From: Kaistella treverensis
GTDB taxonomy: Bacteria; Bacteroidota; Bacteroidia; Flavobacteriales; Weeksellaceae
NCBI RefSeq assembly: GCF_900114045.1
Contig: NZ_FORQ01000001.1
Span: forward strand, 124,001-188,000
Direction of reading: 5' to 3'
DNA length: 64,000 nucleotides
The notes below the pieces were generated by a model, which worked only from the letters and a program-made list of their open reading frames with translations, was not told the origin of the DNA and did not search any database. A program made the translations under genes and the position numbers. Positions 49,609 through 58,575 of the stretch are shown here, piece by piece; the first letter of the stretch is position 1, and the number at the start of each line of letters is the position of its first letter.

Positions 49609-52572
49609 ATGAATTCAAAAAAAATCTTCGTCGCAACGGCGATATTCTATTTCGGCTTCTCGGAGGCACAACAATCCCAATATTTCAGCGACCGCGAAAA
49701 CTACCGCTTTAACCTCGCAGAAAATCTTTACCAGAATAAAATTTACAACGCTTCACAATTTGAATACGCCAGACAGTATTTTTATAATGAAAATCTGTCG
49801 AATTCAAAGAAAGAAGCTGCGCAGTTTTTTGATAATGTCATCGGTGTAATTCTGCGGAAAAACCATGCGGAAGAAGGTTTGGACGCTTTTATTAGAGAAT
49901 ATCCGAACTCCGCGTATTTTGCTCAGGCGAATTTGCCTTTAGCCGATTTTTATCTGGCACAAAAGGATTTTGATAAAGCCTTGGAAACATTAAAAAATGT
50001 AAACCAATACCAACTTTCGAAAGAAGAAAACACGGAATATATCATGAAACTCGGTTATGCGAAATTCATGACCGGCGATTCCCGCGGCGCGATTGAAGCT
50101 TTGGAAGAAGCTTATGTTTCTGCGGAAGGTTCAGATAAGTACGATGTTGCTTACATGTTGGGGCACTTGTATTACGCTGACGGACAGAACGATAAAGCAT
50201 TTTCATTTTTCGATCAGATCAAAGACAACGAAAAATATGCGCGAGTGGTAAAACCGTATTACGTGCAGCTTTATTTTAATGAAAAAGATTACGACAAAGC
50301 GATTGTAGAAGGAAATTCGCTGCTAAATGAGGATATTTCTGCCGAATATAAAACCGAGGTTCACAAAATGATTGGTGAAAGTTATTTTATGAAAGGTGTT
50401 TACGAATCGGCGTACCCGCATTTGAAAATTTATCTGGACAGCAAGAAAACTCCGTCAGAAAGCGATCTATATGAAATGGGATTTGTCTCGGCTCATCTGA
50501 AAAAATATGATGAAGCGGTTTCGTATTATAATCAATTATTGAACAGTAAATCGGCGACGTCGCAAAACGCGTATTACCAGCTTGGAAACGCGTATCTGGA
50601 AGTTGGTAAAAAACAGGAAGCACTTTCGGCGTTCCGTTCCGCATATCAAATGACTTACGATGCTAAAGTTCAGCAACTCGCACATTTGCAATATGCGAAG
50701 CTGAGTTATGAACTCGGAAATCCTTTTGAATCGGCTTCTACGGTGATTCAAAGTTATATTTCGAAATACCCGAACAGTGCGGATACAAAAGATATGAAGG
50801 CACTTTTGGTGAAATCTTATCTGTATTCCGGTGATTACAAAGGAACTTTGGCAGCCATCGATAAAATGCCGAATTCCTCGCCAGAAACCGATAAAGTGGA
50901 TCAGGAAGTTTCATTTTTAATCGGAACTGAAGAATTTAATAAAGGAAATTTAGATGCTGCAGAACGGTATTTTTTACGCAGTCTGGAATTTAATTATAAT
51001 AAAGAATTCAATACCAGAGCGACGTACTGGCTGGCGCAAACCTATTATCAAAAAGGAAATTATCCGTCGGCGATTGTAAGGTTTGAAAAACTTAAAAACG
51101 AAGAATTTTTAGAAAAACAGCAGCTGAATTACGATTTGGGTTATGCTTATTTTAAATCAAAAAAATTCGAGAAAGCCAAGGAATATTTTACGGCTTATCT
51201 GAAAGATCCAAAACCGGAATTTAAAAATGATGCGGAACTTCGCCTCGCAGACACGTATTACGCGAATAACGATTTGAACGAAGCGATCGCGATTTACGAC
51301 AAAGCGGAAAATGCTGATGATTATACATTGTTCCAAAAAGCTTTAGCTTTAGGTTTTAAAGGTGATACTGTAGCGAAAATTGCGGAGCTTAAGAAATTAT
51401 TGACGCAATATAAAAACTCGGAATATTTTGATGATGCACAATATGAAATTGCAACTGCGTACGCCGCCAATGATGATTTCAAAACATCAAACGATTATTT
51501 TACACAAGTCATCAAAACAAGTTCTGACAAAGATTTGGTCGCGAATTCGCAAATCTACCGCGCGCAGAATTATATCGATTTAAATGACGACGCAAAAGCT
51601 TTATCGGAATTCAAATCGCTGGTAAATCAGTATAAAAACACGGCTTATGCCAGCAAAATTGTGCAGGCAGCGCGCCCGGTTTTCATTAAAAATAATGATG
51701 TTTCGGGTTACCAAAGTTTTGCACAAAGTTTAGGTGTACGCATCGATGCTTCGGAAATCGATGAAATTAACCTGAACCGCGCAAAAACGTTCTACGCAAA
51801 TAAAGATTATAAAAGCGCCATACCACTTTTTGAAAAATATCTCACTCAAAATCCAACCGGCGAAGGCTTATATCAGGCACAATATCAGCTCGGTGAAAGC
51901 TATTTCCAAACCAATAATCCCACGAAAGCTTTGTTGGTTTTACAGGAAGTTGCCAAAGTACAAAACGATTATCAGGAAGATGCACAAACGCGGATTTCAC
52001 AGATTTATCTGGCGCAGAACAACCCGAATGAAGCGAAAAAATATCTCGTTAATTTGGCAAATTCTACGAATATAAACGTGAAAAATTTCGCGAATGTAGA
52101 ATTAATGAAAATCTACGCGGACGAAAAAGATTTCAAAAAATCGGAAATGCTCGCTGATTTGGTGCTTCAAAATCCGAAAAATCCAGCTTCGGTAAACGAG
52201 CTTGCGAAAGTCATTAAAGCCAGAAGTCTGATGAACAACGGAAAAGATTCCGAGGCGAAAGCAGCTTATACAGCGTTGGAAAAATCTTCGAATACCGAAG
52301 TTGCGGCGGAAGCATTATATGCGAAAGCTTTCTACCAAAACAAGGGAAAAGCCTTTAAATCTTCGAACGAAACCATTTTCAAACTCGCCAATAATTACGC
52401 TTCTGAAGAATATTGGGGCGCAAAATCTTTGGTTTTAATGGTTAAAAATTATATTGGCTTGAAAGATAATTACCAGGCAAGTTACACCGCCGACCAAATT
52501 ATCGAAAACTACGGCGACTTCCCGGAAATTGTAAGCGAAGCGAAAGAATTAAAAAAACTAATTAAAAAGTAG
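49609..52572 (+). CDS. Large exported TPR-repeat protein
   Basis: A 987-residue protein with an N-terminal signal peptide (MNSKKIFVATAIFYFGFSEAQ) followed by TPR-type helical repeats throughout, for example LGYAKFMTGDSRGAIEALEEAY, LGHLYYADGQNDKAFSFFDQI, YELGFAYFKSKKF-like and YQLGESYFQTNNPTKALLVLQEV. Alternating A/G-x-x-Y-F/A patterns recur roughly every 34 residues. No enzymatic domain is seen. The product is probably periplasmic or outer-membrane associated, serving as a protein-interaction scaffold. The next gene, an outer membrane beta-barrel, begins 109 nt downstream and may be a partner. Confidence 0.85.
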   Translation: MNSKKIFVATAIFYFGFSEAQQSQYFSDRENYRFNLAENLYQNKIYNASQFEYARQYFYNENLSNSKKEAAQFFDNVIGVILRKNHAEEGLDAFIREYPNSAYFAQANLPLADFYLAQKDFDKALETLKNVNQYQLSKEENTEYIMKLGYAKFMTGDSRGAIEALEEAYVSAEGSDKYDVAYMLGHLYYADGQNDKAFSFFDQIKDNEKYARVVKPYYVQLYFNEKDYDKAIVEGNSLLNEDISAEYKTEVHKMIGESYFMKGVYESAYPHLKIYLDSKKTPSESDLYEMGFVSAHLKKYDEAVSYYNQLLNSKSATSQNAYYQLGNAYLEVGKKQEALSAFRSAYQMTYDAKVQQLAHLQYAKLSYELGNPFESASTVIQSYISKYPNSADTKDMKALLVKSYLYSGDYKGTLAAIDKMPNSSPETDKVDQEVSFLIGTEEFNKGNLDAAERYFLRSLEFNYNKEFNTRATYWLAQTYYQKGNYPSAIVRFEKLKNEEFLEKQQLNYDLGYAYFKSKKFEKAKEYFTAYLKDPKPEFKNDAELRLADTYYANNDLNEAIAIYDKAENADDYTLFQKALALGFKGDTVAKIAELKKLLTQYKNSEYFDDAQYEIATAYAANDDFKTSNDYFTQVIKTSSDKDLVANSQIYRAQNYIDLNDDAKALSEFKSLVNQYKNTAYASKIVQAARPVFIKNNDVSGYQSFAQSLGVRIDASEIDEINLNRAKTFYANKDYKSAIPLFEKYLTQNPTGEGLYQAQYQLGESYFQTNNPTKALLVLQEVAKVQNDYQEDAQTRISQIYLAQNNPNEAKKYLVNLANSTNINVKNFANVELMKIYADEKDFKKSEMLADLVLQNPKNPASVNELAKVIKARSLMNNGKDSEAKAAYTALEKSSNTEVAAEALYAKAFYQNKGKAFKSSNETIFKLANNYASEEYWGAKSLVLMVKNYIGLKDNYQASYTADQIIENYGDFPEIVSEAKELKKLIKK

Positions 52573-52574
52573 AT

Positions 52575-52680
52575 AATTGTATGATGTCGGCTGTACGATG
52601 TCGGGTGTAAAATGTACTTATCCATCACCCATCATCCATCATCCATCATCCATAGTATATCGTACCTAATACAACCATCA
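52575..52680. repeat. Degenerate GATGTCGG and CATCATC repeats before the beta-barrel gene
   Basis: Two consecutive low-complexity blocks: TGTATGATGTCGG/TGTACGATGTCGG units, then perfect heptamer copies CCATCATCCATCATCCATCAT. They extend to the start codon at 52681 and form the whole gap between the two genes. An in-frame ATG at 52612 within the repeat is unlikely to be the start. Confidence 0.75.
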
Positions 52681-54459
52681 ATGAACAAGAGCATTCAGAA
52701 TATATTTTTCATCGGTTTACTGTTTTCTTCAACTGCGGTTTTTTCACAGATTAAGGAGGAAAAATTAATTTTAGACAAAAAACGCGAGCCGGAGGTAAAA
52801 AAAATAGAAAAGAAAAAAACCTCTGTAGAGGCGGAAAAAAATTATCCGCCGGAAGAAAAGTCTGCCAATCCACCAACGTACGATATTACGAATGTGCCGG
52901 CGTCTTCAGATTTTAAAACTTCTTTAATTAAAGGCGAAGATATTTCACCCAAATTTGACGCCGATTACCAGAACAACTATTTCCAGCTTGGAATGGGAAA
53001 CTACGGAAAAATTCTTGCGGACGGAAATATTTCTACAAAACTGGAAAATGATATGGAAGTTGGCGGTGACGTGCATTTCCTTTCCACCACCGGTTTGCGG
53101 AAGGTTTATGATTGGAATTCCAAACAAAATTCCGCGAATGTGGGCGCATTTTTAAACTCTTACGGAGAAAAAGGCAAGTTCAGCATCAACGCGGATTATG
53201 GTCTGGATAATTATAATTATTACGGAATTTACGCGCTGACGCCCTCTTCAAACAACGTGAATTTACAGCAGAAAACCAGCGAGATTAAGCTGATTGGTTA
53301 CTACGACTTTTATTCGAATGACATTTTAAATGATGTCCGCTTGAAATCATCTTTCCTCACCGATGAGTTTCATGCAAAAGAAACGCAGGCTGAAATGATG
53401 CTGAATTTATCAAAACACGGCGTAGAATTGCCGAGTTTTAATAATATAAATTTTAACGCTGATTTAGGCTTAAATGTGGAAACTTTAAAAACAGATTTTG
53501 ACATTCTCGACAAAAATTCTTCAGAATTTTTAAATGCTACCGTAGCACCGAAAATTACTTTTTTTAAAGGAAATTCATATTTAATGATTGGTTCGGACTT
53601 TTCATTTTTAAATGCTAAAAGTTCTAACACGATTTTAGGCGGTCAGGTACAAAATAACAAAACCTATTGGTTTCCAAAAGCAGAACTGCAGTTTGCCGCG
53701 GTGGACGAATTTAAATTTTATGCCGGAATTACTGGAGGTTTAAAACTGAATTCTTACGCTAATTTGCTCGAAGAAAATCCGTATTTGGTTTCTGATCAGC
53801 AATTGCGCGCCACCGAAACAAAGTATAAATTTTATTTTGGTTTACGCGGAGACATCGATCAGCAGTTAAAATATGATTTCAGCGCAGGTTACGGTAAAAT
53901 GAATGATATCCTATTCTTTAAAGCGAACGATCTTTTCAATAATACGGTGGATTATAACCGCCCGGCTTATGATTTTGCGAATACTTTTTCCCCTGTTTAT
54001 GACGACGGAAACGTGAGTGAAGTTCGCGGAAGCGTGCAGTATTTTCCGCTCGCAAATTTAAGTCTGGATGCGGAGGTAAATTTTGAAAAATATGACCTGA
54101 ATAACACCGAAAATATTTATAACAAACCTTTAATAAAAGCCAGTTTAGGCGGTAAATATTTAATGCTTGATAAAAAGTTGAATTTGGGCGCGAAAGCGAT
54201 TTTCCGCAGTGATATGACCACCAATTCCTATAACATCAGCACCGACGCGCTGAATACTGGAGTTTACACCACTACCGAAAACGAAAACGACAAAGTTGGT
54301 GGATTTGCGGACTTAAATTTGTCGGCAGAGTATAAAGTTCATAAAAATTTCAGTATTTTCGCACTCGGAAATAATTTACTCAACACCCAATATCAAACTT
54401 TCAAAGGTTATAAAGTTTTGGGAGCACAGTTTTTGGGAGGTGTAAAAATTAGTTTCTAA
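52681..54459 (+). CDS. TonB-receptor-like outer membrane beta-barrel without plug domain
   Basis: A 592-residue outer membrane protein. A signal peptide (MNKSIQNIFFIGLLFSSTAVFSQ) leads into a charged Lys/Glu-rich stretch (about residues 28-60), then amphipathic strands with regular aromatic residues to a C-terminus of FALGNNLLNTQYQTFKGYKVLGAQFLGGVKISF, which ends in Phe as is usual for BamA-recognised barrels and looks like the end of a TonB-dependent receptor. No TonB box or N-terminal plug domain is visible, so energy-coupled uptake is doubtful. The start is the ATG at 52681 because residues upstream are encoded by the repeat block and lack a signal sequence. The upstream TPR gene is a likely functional partner. 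Confidence 0.8.
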   Translation: MNKSIQNIFFIGLLFSSTAVFSQIKEEKLILDKKREPEVKKIEKKKTSVEAEKNYPPEEKSANPPTYDITNVPASSDFKTSLIKGEDISPKFDADYQNNYFQLGMGNYGKILADGNISTKLENDMEVGGDVHFLSTTGLRKVYDWNSKQNSANVGAFLNSYGEKGKFSINADYGLDNYNYYGIYALTPSSNNVNLQQKTSEIKLIGYYDFYSNDILNDVRLKSSFLTDEFHAKETQAEMMLNLSKHGVELPSFNNINFNADLGLNVETLKTDFDILDKNSSEFLNATVAPKITFFKGNSYLMIGSDFSFLNAKSSNTILGGQVQNNKTYWFPKAELQFAAVDEFKFYAGITGGLKLNSYANLLEENPYLVSDQQLRATETKYKFYFGLRGDIDQQLKYDFSAGYGKMNDILFFKANDLFNNTVDYNRPAYDFANTFSPVYDDGNVSEVRGSVQYFPLANLSLDAEVNFEKYDLNNTENIYNKPLIKASLGGKYLMLDKKLNLGAKAIFRSDMTTNSYNISTDALNTGVYTTTENENDKVGGFADLNLSAEYKVHKNFSIFALGNNLLNTQYQTFKGYKVLGAQFLGGVKISF

Positions 54460-54481
54460 AATTTTTGAATTTAATTCAAAT

Positions 54482-54555
54482 GGCTGCGTAGTTCAACTGG
54501 ATAGAATATCAGATTTCGGCTCTGAGGGTTGGGGGTTCGAATCCCTTCGCGGTCA
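54482..54555 (+). tRNA. tRNA-Arg (TCG anticodon)
   Basis: Cloverleaf with 7-bp acceptor stem (GGCTGCG/CGCGGTC, with two G-U pairs), anticodon stem TCAGA/TCTGA around the loop TTTCGGC (anticodon TCG, Arg) and T arm GGGGG/CCCTT with TTCGAAT loop. The 3' CCA is not encoded. Confidence 0.92.
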
Positions 54556-54557
54556 CA

Positions 54558-54595
54558 AAAAAGCGGCAAAACTTCTTGAAGTTTTGCCGCTTTTT
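54558..54595. terminator. Strong bidirectional terminator between tRNA-Arg and ohr
   Basis: A perfect 18-bp stem, AAAAAGCGGCAAAACTTC with its complement, and a two-base loop; T runs on both sides serve tRNA-Arg and the convergent ohr. Confidence 0.92.
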
Positions 54596-54624
54596 ATTTA
54601 ATTCAAAACTGCTGAAGTTTAAAA

Positions 54625-55047
54625 TCAATCGTTCGTTACCGTAAGTTTAACCTCGATATTATTTCTCGTGGCGTTGGAATACGGGCAAATTTCATGGGCT
54701 TTTTCGACCAATTTTTGTGCTTCTTCCAATGAAATCTGCGGAATATTCACCGCCATTTCTACCGCTAAACCGTAGCCGCCGTTCTCAATTTGTCCTAAAC
54801 TTACTTTAGCCGTCACAGCGGGTTCACCGGTTTGGATTTTTGCTTTACCGATAACCAAACTCAAGGCGCTGCCAAAACAAGCAGAATAGCCCGCTGCGAA
54901 AAGCATTTCGGGATTGGCAAAGTCGTCGCTGTTGCCGCCGAGAGCTTTCGGCGCACGTACGTCGAGTTCTAAAATTCCATTTTCGCTTTTTACATGTCCG
55001 TCGCGGCCGCCTTTTGCCGTTGCGCTTGTGGTGTACAATGTTTTCAT
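54625..55047 (-). CDS. ohr: Organic hydroperoxide resistance protein
   Basis: A 140-residue OsmC/Ohr-fold thiol peroxidase that reduces organic and lipid hydroperoxides using lipoylated proteins. The opening MKTLYTTSATAKGGRDGHV is typical. The peroxidatic cysteine is Cys57 (GYSACFGSAL) and the resolving one Cys121 (HEICPYSNATR). It is last in the nitroreductase-ohrR-ohr operon, 5 nt after the ohrR stop, a common pairing. Confidence 0.95.
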   Translation of the reverse strand: MKTLYTTSATAKGGRDGHVKSENGILELDVRAPKALGGNSDDFANPEMLFAAGYSACFGSALSLVIGKAKIQTGEPAVTAKVSLGQIENGGYGLAVEMAVNIPQISLEEAQKLVEKAHEICPYSNATRNNIEVKLTVTND

Positions 55048-55052
55048 CTTTT

Positions 55053-55487
55053 TTATTTTTCTATTTTGTGAAGTAATTTAGTTACGGTGTCTTTCATTGC
55101 GGAAAGATCGTTTTCGGATAAATCCAGCTTTTCCTGCAGTTTTCCGGGGATCAAACAGGCTTTGTTCTGCAGTTGTATTCCTTTCTCTGTCAGGAAAACC
55201 TCCACGACGCGCTCATCTTCACGCTTTCTGTGGCGGACGAGGTAATCTTTCGCTTCCAGTCTTTTTAATAATGGTGTTAAAGTCCCGCTGTCGAGATACA
55301 GTTTTTCGCCAATTTGCGTGACGGTCAACCGTTCATATTCCCAAAGCACCATCATCACCAGATACTGCGAATACGTGATGTCAAGTTCTTCCAAAAAAGG
55401 CCGGTACATTGCCGTAATTTCCTTGGCAATTACGTAAAACGGAAAGCACAGCTGGTTTCCTAATCTTGGTATTTCGGGATTTTCCAT
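55053..55487 (-). CDS. ohrR: OhrR, peroxide-sensing MarR-family repressor
   Basis: A 144-residue MarR-family dimeric repressor. Cys14 in the N-terminal NQLCFPFYVIAKEI is the peroxide-sensing cysteine of OhrR (Cys15 in Bacillus subtilis). The winged-helix part is LTVTQIGEKLYLDSGTLTPLLKRLEAKDYLVRHRKREDERVVEVFLTEKG. When oxidised by organic hydroperoxide it leaves its operator, inducing ohr. A candidate operator overlaps the operon promoter at 56173-56212. It lies between the nitroreductase gene and ohr. Confidence 0.95.
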   Translation of the reverse strand: MENPEIPRLGNQLCFPFYVIAKEITAMYRPFLEELDITYSQYLVMMVLWEYERLTVTQIGEKLYLDSGTLTPLLKRLEAKDYLVRHRKREDERVVEVFLTEKGIQLQNKACLIPGKLQEKLDLSENDLSAMKDTVTKLLHKIEK

Positions 55488-55505
55488 CGTTTTAGCTCGG
55501 AATTT

Positions 55506-56138
55506 TTATTTTTTGATGATGAATTCTTCCATCGGAATTCTCACTTTTTTCATGTGCGACAGGTAATCTTTTTCAATGTCGCGATAACCTAAATAAAGCA
55601 GGCTGACACTTTTTAAGCCTAAAGCTCTCAAACCTAAAATTTCATCCACGACTTCGTTGCTGAAACCTTCGGCTGGTGTGCTGTCAATTTTCAGTTCCGC
55701 GGCTTGCGCCATTGCCAAACCAAGTGCGATATACGTTTGTCTTGCAGCGTGTCCGAAGTTCTGTTCCGCACTTTGCGCGCTGTAAATTTCTTTTAATTTG
55801 TCGGTATAACTGCCGAATCTTCCGCGAGGTAATTCTCTCACGTCGGTGTGGTAATCGTACACTTTGTCGATTTTTTGTTCAGAATAATTGTCCCAGGCGG
55901 CGAATACCAAAACATGTGACGAATCTCTCATGACTTCAGGATTCAGCGCTCCCTGAACCATTTTTTCTTTCAATTCCTGATTTTCAACCACGATAATTCT
56001 GAATGGTTGCAAACCGGAAGAAGTTGGCGCCAGGCGCGCGGCTTCTAATATGGTGTTGAGGTCTTCCTGCGAAACTTTTTTTTCTGGATCATAAGCTTTC
56101 ACGGCGTGTCTCCATTTCAGGTTTTCTATTAGCTGCAT
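55506..56138 (-). CDS. Nitroreductase-family NAD(P)H oxidoreductase
   Basis: A 210-residue flavoprotein of the nitroreductase family (NfsB/YdgI-like), FMN-dependent and reducing quinones, nitroaromatics or related compounds. Signature segments are MQLIENLKWRHAVKAYDPEKKVSQEDLNTILEAARLAPTSSGLQPFRIIVVEN and the C-terminal VDEILGLRALGLKSVSLLYLGYRDIEKDYL. First gene of the operon with ohrR and ohr, so it is likely induced by organic peroxides. The physiological substrate is unknown. Confidence 0.9.
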   Translation of the reverse strand: MQLIENLKWRHAVKAYDPEKKVSQEDLNTILEAARLAPTSSGLQPFRIIVVENQELKEKMVQGALNPEVMRDSSHVLVFAAWDNYSEQKIDKVYDYHTDVRELPRGRFGSYTDKLKEIYSAQSAEQNFGHAARQTYIALGLAMAQAAELKIDSTPAEGFSNEVVDEILGLRALGLKSVSLLYLGYRDIEKDYLSHMKKVRIPMEEFIIKK

Positions 56139-56172
56139 ATTGTAAAGTTTTTTGTTTTTCTATTTTGAAAGA

Positions 56173-56212
56173 CAAAGATAGTTCACAACCATATTGCGCG
56201 CAATTTAAATTG
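56173..56212 (-). promoter_or_regulatory. Promoter and candidate OhrR operator
   Basis: The minus strand has TATCTTTG (56180-56173) as the -7 element. About 20 nt upstream lie two overlapping palindromes: CAATTTAAATTG (56201-56212) and ATTGCGCGCAAT (56193-56204), covering the -33 region. The first resembles the AT-rich palindromic operator of B. subtilis OhrR. That position would allow autorepression; it is inferred from sequence only. Confidence 0.55.
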
Positions 56213-56254
56213 ATAGAGAGAATCGATGCTTGAAATTTTTAAAAAAAAATGCCA

Positions 56255-56282
56255 AAAAAACCGCCAAAAAATTGACGGTTTA
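56255..56282 (-). terminator. Terminator behind transaldolase
   Basis: The minus strand has AAACCGTCAA, loop TTTT, TTGGCGGTTT and a T run; one mismatch in a 10-bp stem. Confidence 0.8.
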
Positions 56283-56304
56283 TATTATTAAAAAATTGGC
56301 TGCT

Positions 56305-56961
56305 TTAGCCCATTTTTTTTGCATCAGCTACAAACTGAGCCAGGCCTTTATCTGTCAACGGGTGATTCAATAAATTTAAAATTGAATCCAAAGGTGAAGT
56401 CACTACATCAGCACCGATTTTCGCACAATTGATGATGTGCATCGGCGAACGGATGGAAGCGGCTAAAATTTCGGTATCGTACATGTAATTATCAAAAATA
56501 ACCCTGATTTCTTCTACTAAATTCAGTCCGTCAACCGAAATATCATCCAGTCTTCCTAAAAAAGGCGACACGTAATTTGCCCCGGCTTTAGCTGCCAATA
56601 ATGCTTGCCCTGCGGAAAAAATAAGCGTACAGTTCGTTTTGATTCCTTTATTTGAAAAGTATTTCAAGGCTTTAATACCATCTTTAATCATCGGGATTTT
56701 AACCACGATATTGGGGTGTATGGCTGCAAGTTCATCACCTTCTTCAATCATTTCATCGTAGGTTGTGCCCAATACTTCTGCAGAGATGTCACCATCAGAT
56801 ACGATTTCGCAAATGGTTTTATAATGATTCATAATGGCGTCTTTTCCGGTAATTCCTTCTTTCGCCATCAGAGATGGATTGGTGGTGACTCCGTCTAAAA
56901 TCCCTAAATCCTGCGCTTCTTTTATCTGCTCAAGATTTGCAGTGTCGATAAAAAATTTCAT
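56305..56961 (-). CDS. tal: Transaldolase (small TalC/MipB-type)
   Basis: A 218-residue class I aldolase of the small transaldolase family, moving a dihydroxyacetone unit between sugar phosphates in the pentose phosphate pathway. [36 protein letters not shown] is the family start. The Schiff-base lysine is Lys88 in [12 protein letters not shown], and [11 protein letters not shown] follows. A fructose-6-phosphate aldolase activity is possible in this subfamily. It lies 76 nt beyond the ACP gene but has a promoter element of its own, so I do not include it in the PKS operon. Confidence 0.92.
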   Translation of the reverse strand: MKFFIDTANLEQIKEAQDLGILDGVTTNPSLMAKEGITGKDAIMNHYKTICEIVSDGDISAEVLGTTYDEMIEEGDELAAIHPNIVVKIPMIKDGIKALKYFSNKGIKTNCTLIFSAGQALLAAKAGANYVSPFLGRLDDISVDGLNLVEEIRVIFDNYMYDTEILAASIRSPMHIINCAKIGADVVTSPLDSILNLLNHPLTDKGLAQFVADAKKMG

Positions 56962-56977
56962 ATTACTTTTATTTATT

Positions 56978-56985
56978 CAAAGGTA
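56978..56985 (-). promoter_or_regulatory. -7 promoter element of transaldolase
   Basis: The minus strand reads TACCTTTG, 16 nt before the start codon, implying independent transcription from the upstream ACP gene. Confidence 0.5.
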
Positions 56986-57037
56986 AGATTTTCACGTCCA
57001 ACTGGAAAATGATTTGGCTCCTAAAAAATTTCTAATG

Positions 57038-57292
57038 CTATTTAGTGGAAAGTTTTTCTTCGATTACCGCTAAAGCGGATTTCACGTCACGCATTTTCTC
57101 CATCGATTCTGCGTCGATTTCAATATCGAAAACTTCTTCCACATCCAAAATTACATCCACCAGATTCGCGGAATTGATATTTAAATCGTTGATGAAATCT
57201 GTATTTTCACTGATTTTTTCTAAAGCTTCTTCGTCTTTAACGTAAGGTTTTACAATTTTTTTCAGTTTCTGTATCGCGTCTTCTTGATTCAT
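57038..57292 (-). CDS. Dedicated acyl carrier protein of the type III PKS operon
   Basis: An 84-residue acidic ACP. The 4'-phosphopantetheine site normally reads DSL; here it is NSA (Asn40-Ser41-Ala42) in NDLNINSANLVDVILDVEE. The serine remains, so it can probably be loaded, but loss of the Asp is unusual and suggests specialised recognition. The helices EDAIQKLKKIVKPYV and ILDVEEVFDIEIDAESMEKM are otherwise as in ACPs. It begins 7 nt after the ketosynthase stop and is the last gene of the operon. Confidence 0.88.
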   Translation of the reverse strand: MNQEDAIQKLKKIVKPYVKDEEALEKISENTDFINDLNINSANLVDVILDVEEVFDIEIDAESMEKMRDVKSALAVIEEKLSTK

Positions 57293-57299
57293 TTTTAAT

Positions 57300-58574
57300 T
57301 TATTTAAAATATTTTTTAAAGATAACGCATCCGTTCACGTCACCAAAACCGAAACTTACTTTCATCGCAATTTTTAGGGGCTTTTCGACCATTTTTTTCG
57401 GAATACACTCCGCATCGATGATCGCCGTAATTTCCGGATTTAAATCTTCACAGTTGATATTGGGAGCGACAAAATTCTCGGAAAGTTGCAAAACCGCTGC
57501 TACACATTCCACACTCGCAGCCGCGGAAAGGCAATGTCCCGTCAGTGATTTTAAGGAATTGATGTACGGAAAATCCTTGCCGAAACGGTTTAAACTTTCT
57601 GCTAAGTTTCTAATTTCGGTGCTGTCTTTCGCTGTCGCCGTCAAATGTCCGCTGATATAATCGATGTTGCCGGCTTCAATTCTGGCTTCCGAAAGCGCGT
57701 CTTTCACGCACTTCTGCACCGCCGTGGAATTTGGCGCGGTCATACTTCCGCCGCCGCGTTGCCCGCCGCTGTTCAGATTTCCACCTAAAATTTCACAGTA
57801 AATTTTCGCATTTCTCGCCAAAGCAGACTCTAAATCTTCGATGACCAAAGCACCGGCGCCACTTCCGGGCACAAAACCCGCCGCCGAAGCACTCATCGGT
57901 CGTGAGGCTTTTTCGGGTTCGCCGTTTGATTTATAATTGCAGACTTTTATCGCATCAAAACCCGCCCAAATATACGGTCCGGAATCGCTCGTGCTGCCTG
58001 CAAGAATGCGTTTTGCTTTACCTGCTTTGATACGGTCAAAAGCCATCAAAATACTTTCGGTTCCCGTTGTACACGCCGAAGAATTGGTCGTAACCTGATT
58101 TCCAAAACCTAATTTTCCGCCCAAATAAGCCGAAATTCCGCTGTTCATCGTTTGCGAAACCGCAGTGCTGCCGAGTCGCCGCGTTTGAAGGTCATCAATT
58201 TTGTAAATGCTTTCCCGAAATTTTTCAATTCCTGAAGTTCCGGTGCCGAAAATGGTTCCGCTGTCCCAATCTGGGTTTTCGCTTTCTGAAATTGGTAATC
58301 CAGCATCTTTCCAGGCATCCAAACCTGCGATTACGCCGTACATAATTCCGGTAGAATTAAAATTTCTAAGCTCCAGATCAGTGAAATATTCTGTATGATT
58401 TACTTTGTCAACCGGTGGAGTTCCGGAAACCTGACATGAAAATTTTAAATCTGCGAGCTGCTGATCGAATTTAATTCCGGAGCGCCCATTTTTCAGCGCC
58501 GACCGGAAATCATCCAAACCAATTCCGTTTGGTGCGACCACGCCTAAACCGGTGATGACAACTCTTCTTTCCAT
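57300..58574 (-). CDS. Beta-ketoacyl-ACP synthase (FabF/FabB-like)
   Basis: A 424-residue elongating ketosynthase. The condensing-enzyme triad is visible: Cys168 in NSSACTTGTES, His310 in ISGHLTATAKDS and His347 in LKSLTGHCLSAAAS, with Lys342. The residue around the cysteine (ACTTG) and the first-His region (SGHLTATA for the usual AHGTSTP) diverge from primary-metabolism FabF, which points to a secondary role such as in aryl polyene or hybrid lipid synthesis. No separate chain-length-factor partner is encoded here. It starts 1 nt after the dehydratase stop. Confidence 0.88.
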   Translation of the reverse strand: MERRVVITGLGVVAPNGIGLDDFRSALKNGRSGIKFDQQLADLKFSCQVSGTPPVDKVNHTEYFTDLELRNFNSTGIMYGVIAGLDAWKDAGLPISESENPDWDSGTIFGTGTSGIEKFRESIYKIDDLQTRRLGSTAVSQTMNSGISAYLGGKLGFGNQVTTNSSACTTGTESILMAFDRIKAGKAKRILAGSTSDSGPYIWAGFDAIKVCNYKSNGEPEKASRPMSASAAGFVPGSGAGALVIEDLESALARNAKIYCEILGGNLNSGGQRGGGSMTAPNSTAVQKCVKDALSEARIEAGNIDYISGHLTATAKDSTEIRNLAESLNRFGKDFPYINSLKSLTGHCLSAAASVECVAAVLQLSENFVAPNINCEDLNPEITAIIDAECIPKKMVEKPLKIAMKVSFGFGDVNGCVIFKKYFK

Positions 58575-58575
58575 T

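Noticed and set aside
56305..56961. Transaldolase as the eighth gene of the PKS operon
   Set aside because: It follows a 76-nt gap with its own TACCTTTG element and is a primary-metabolism gene.
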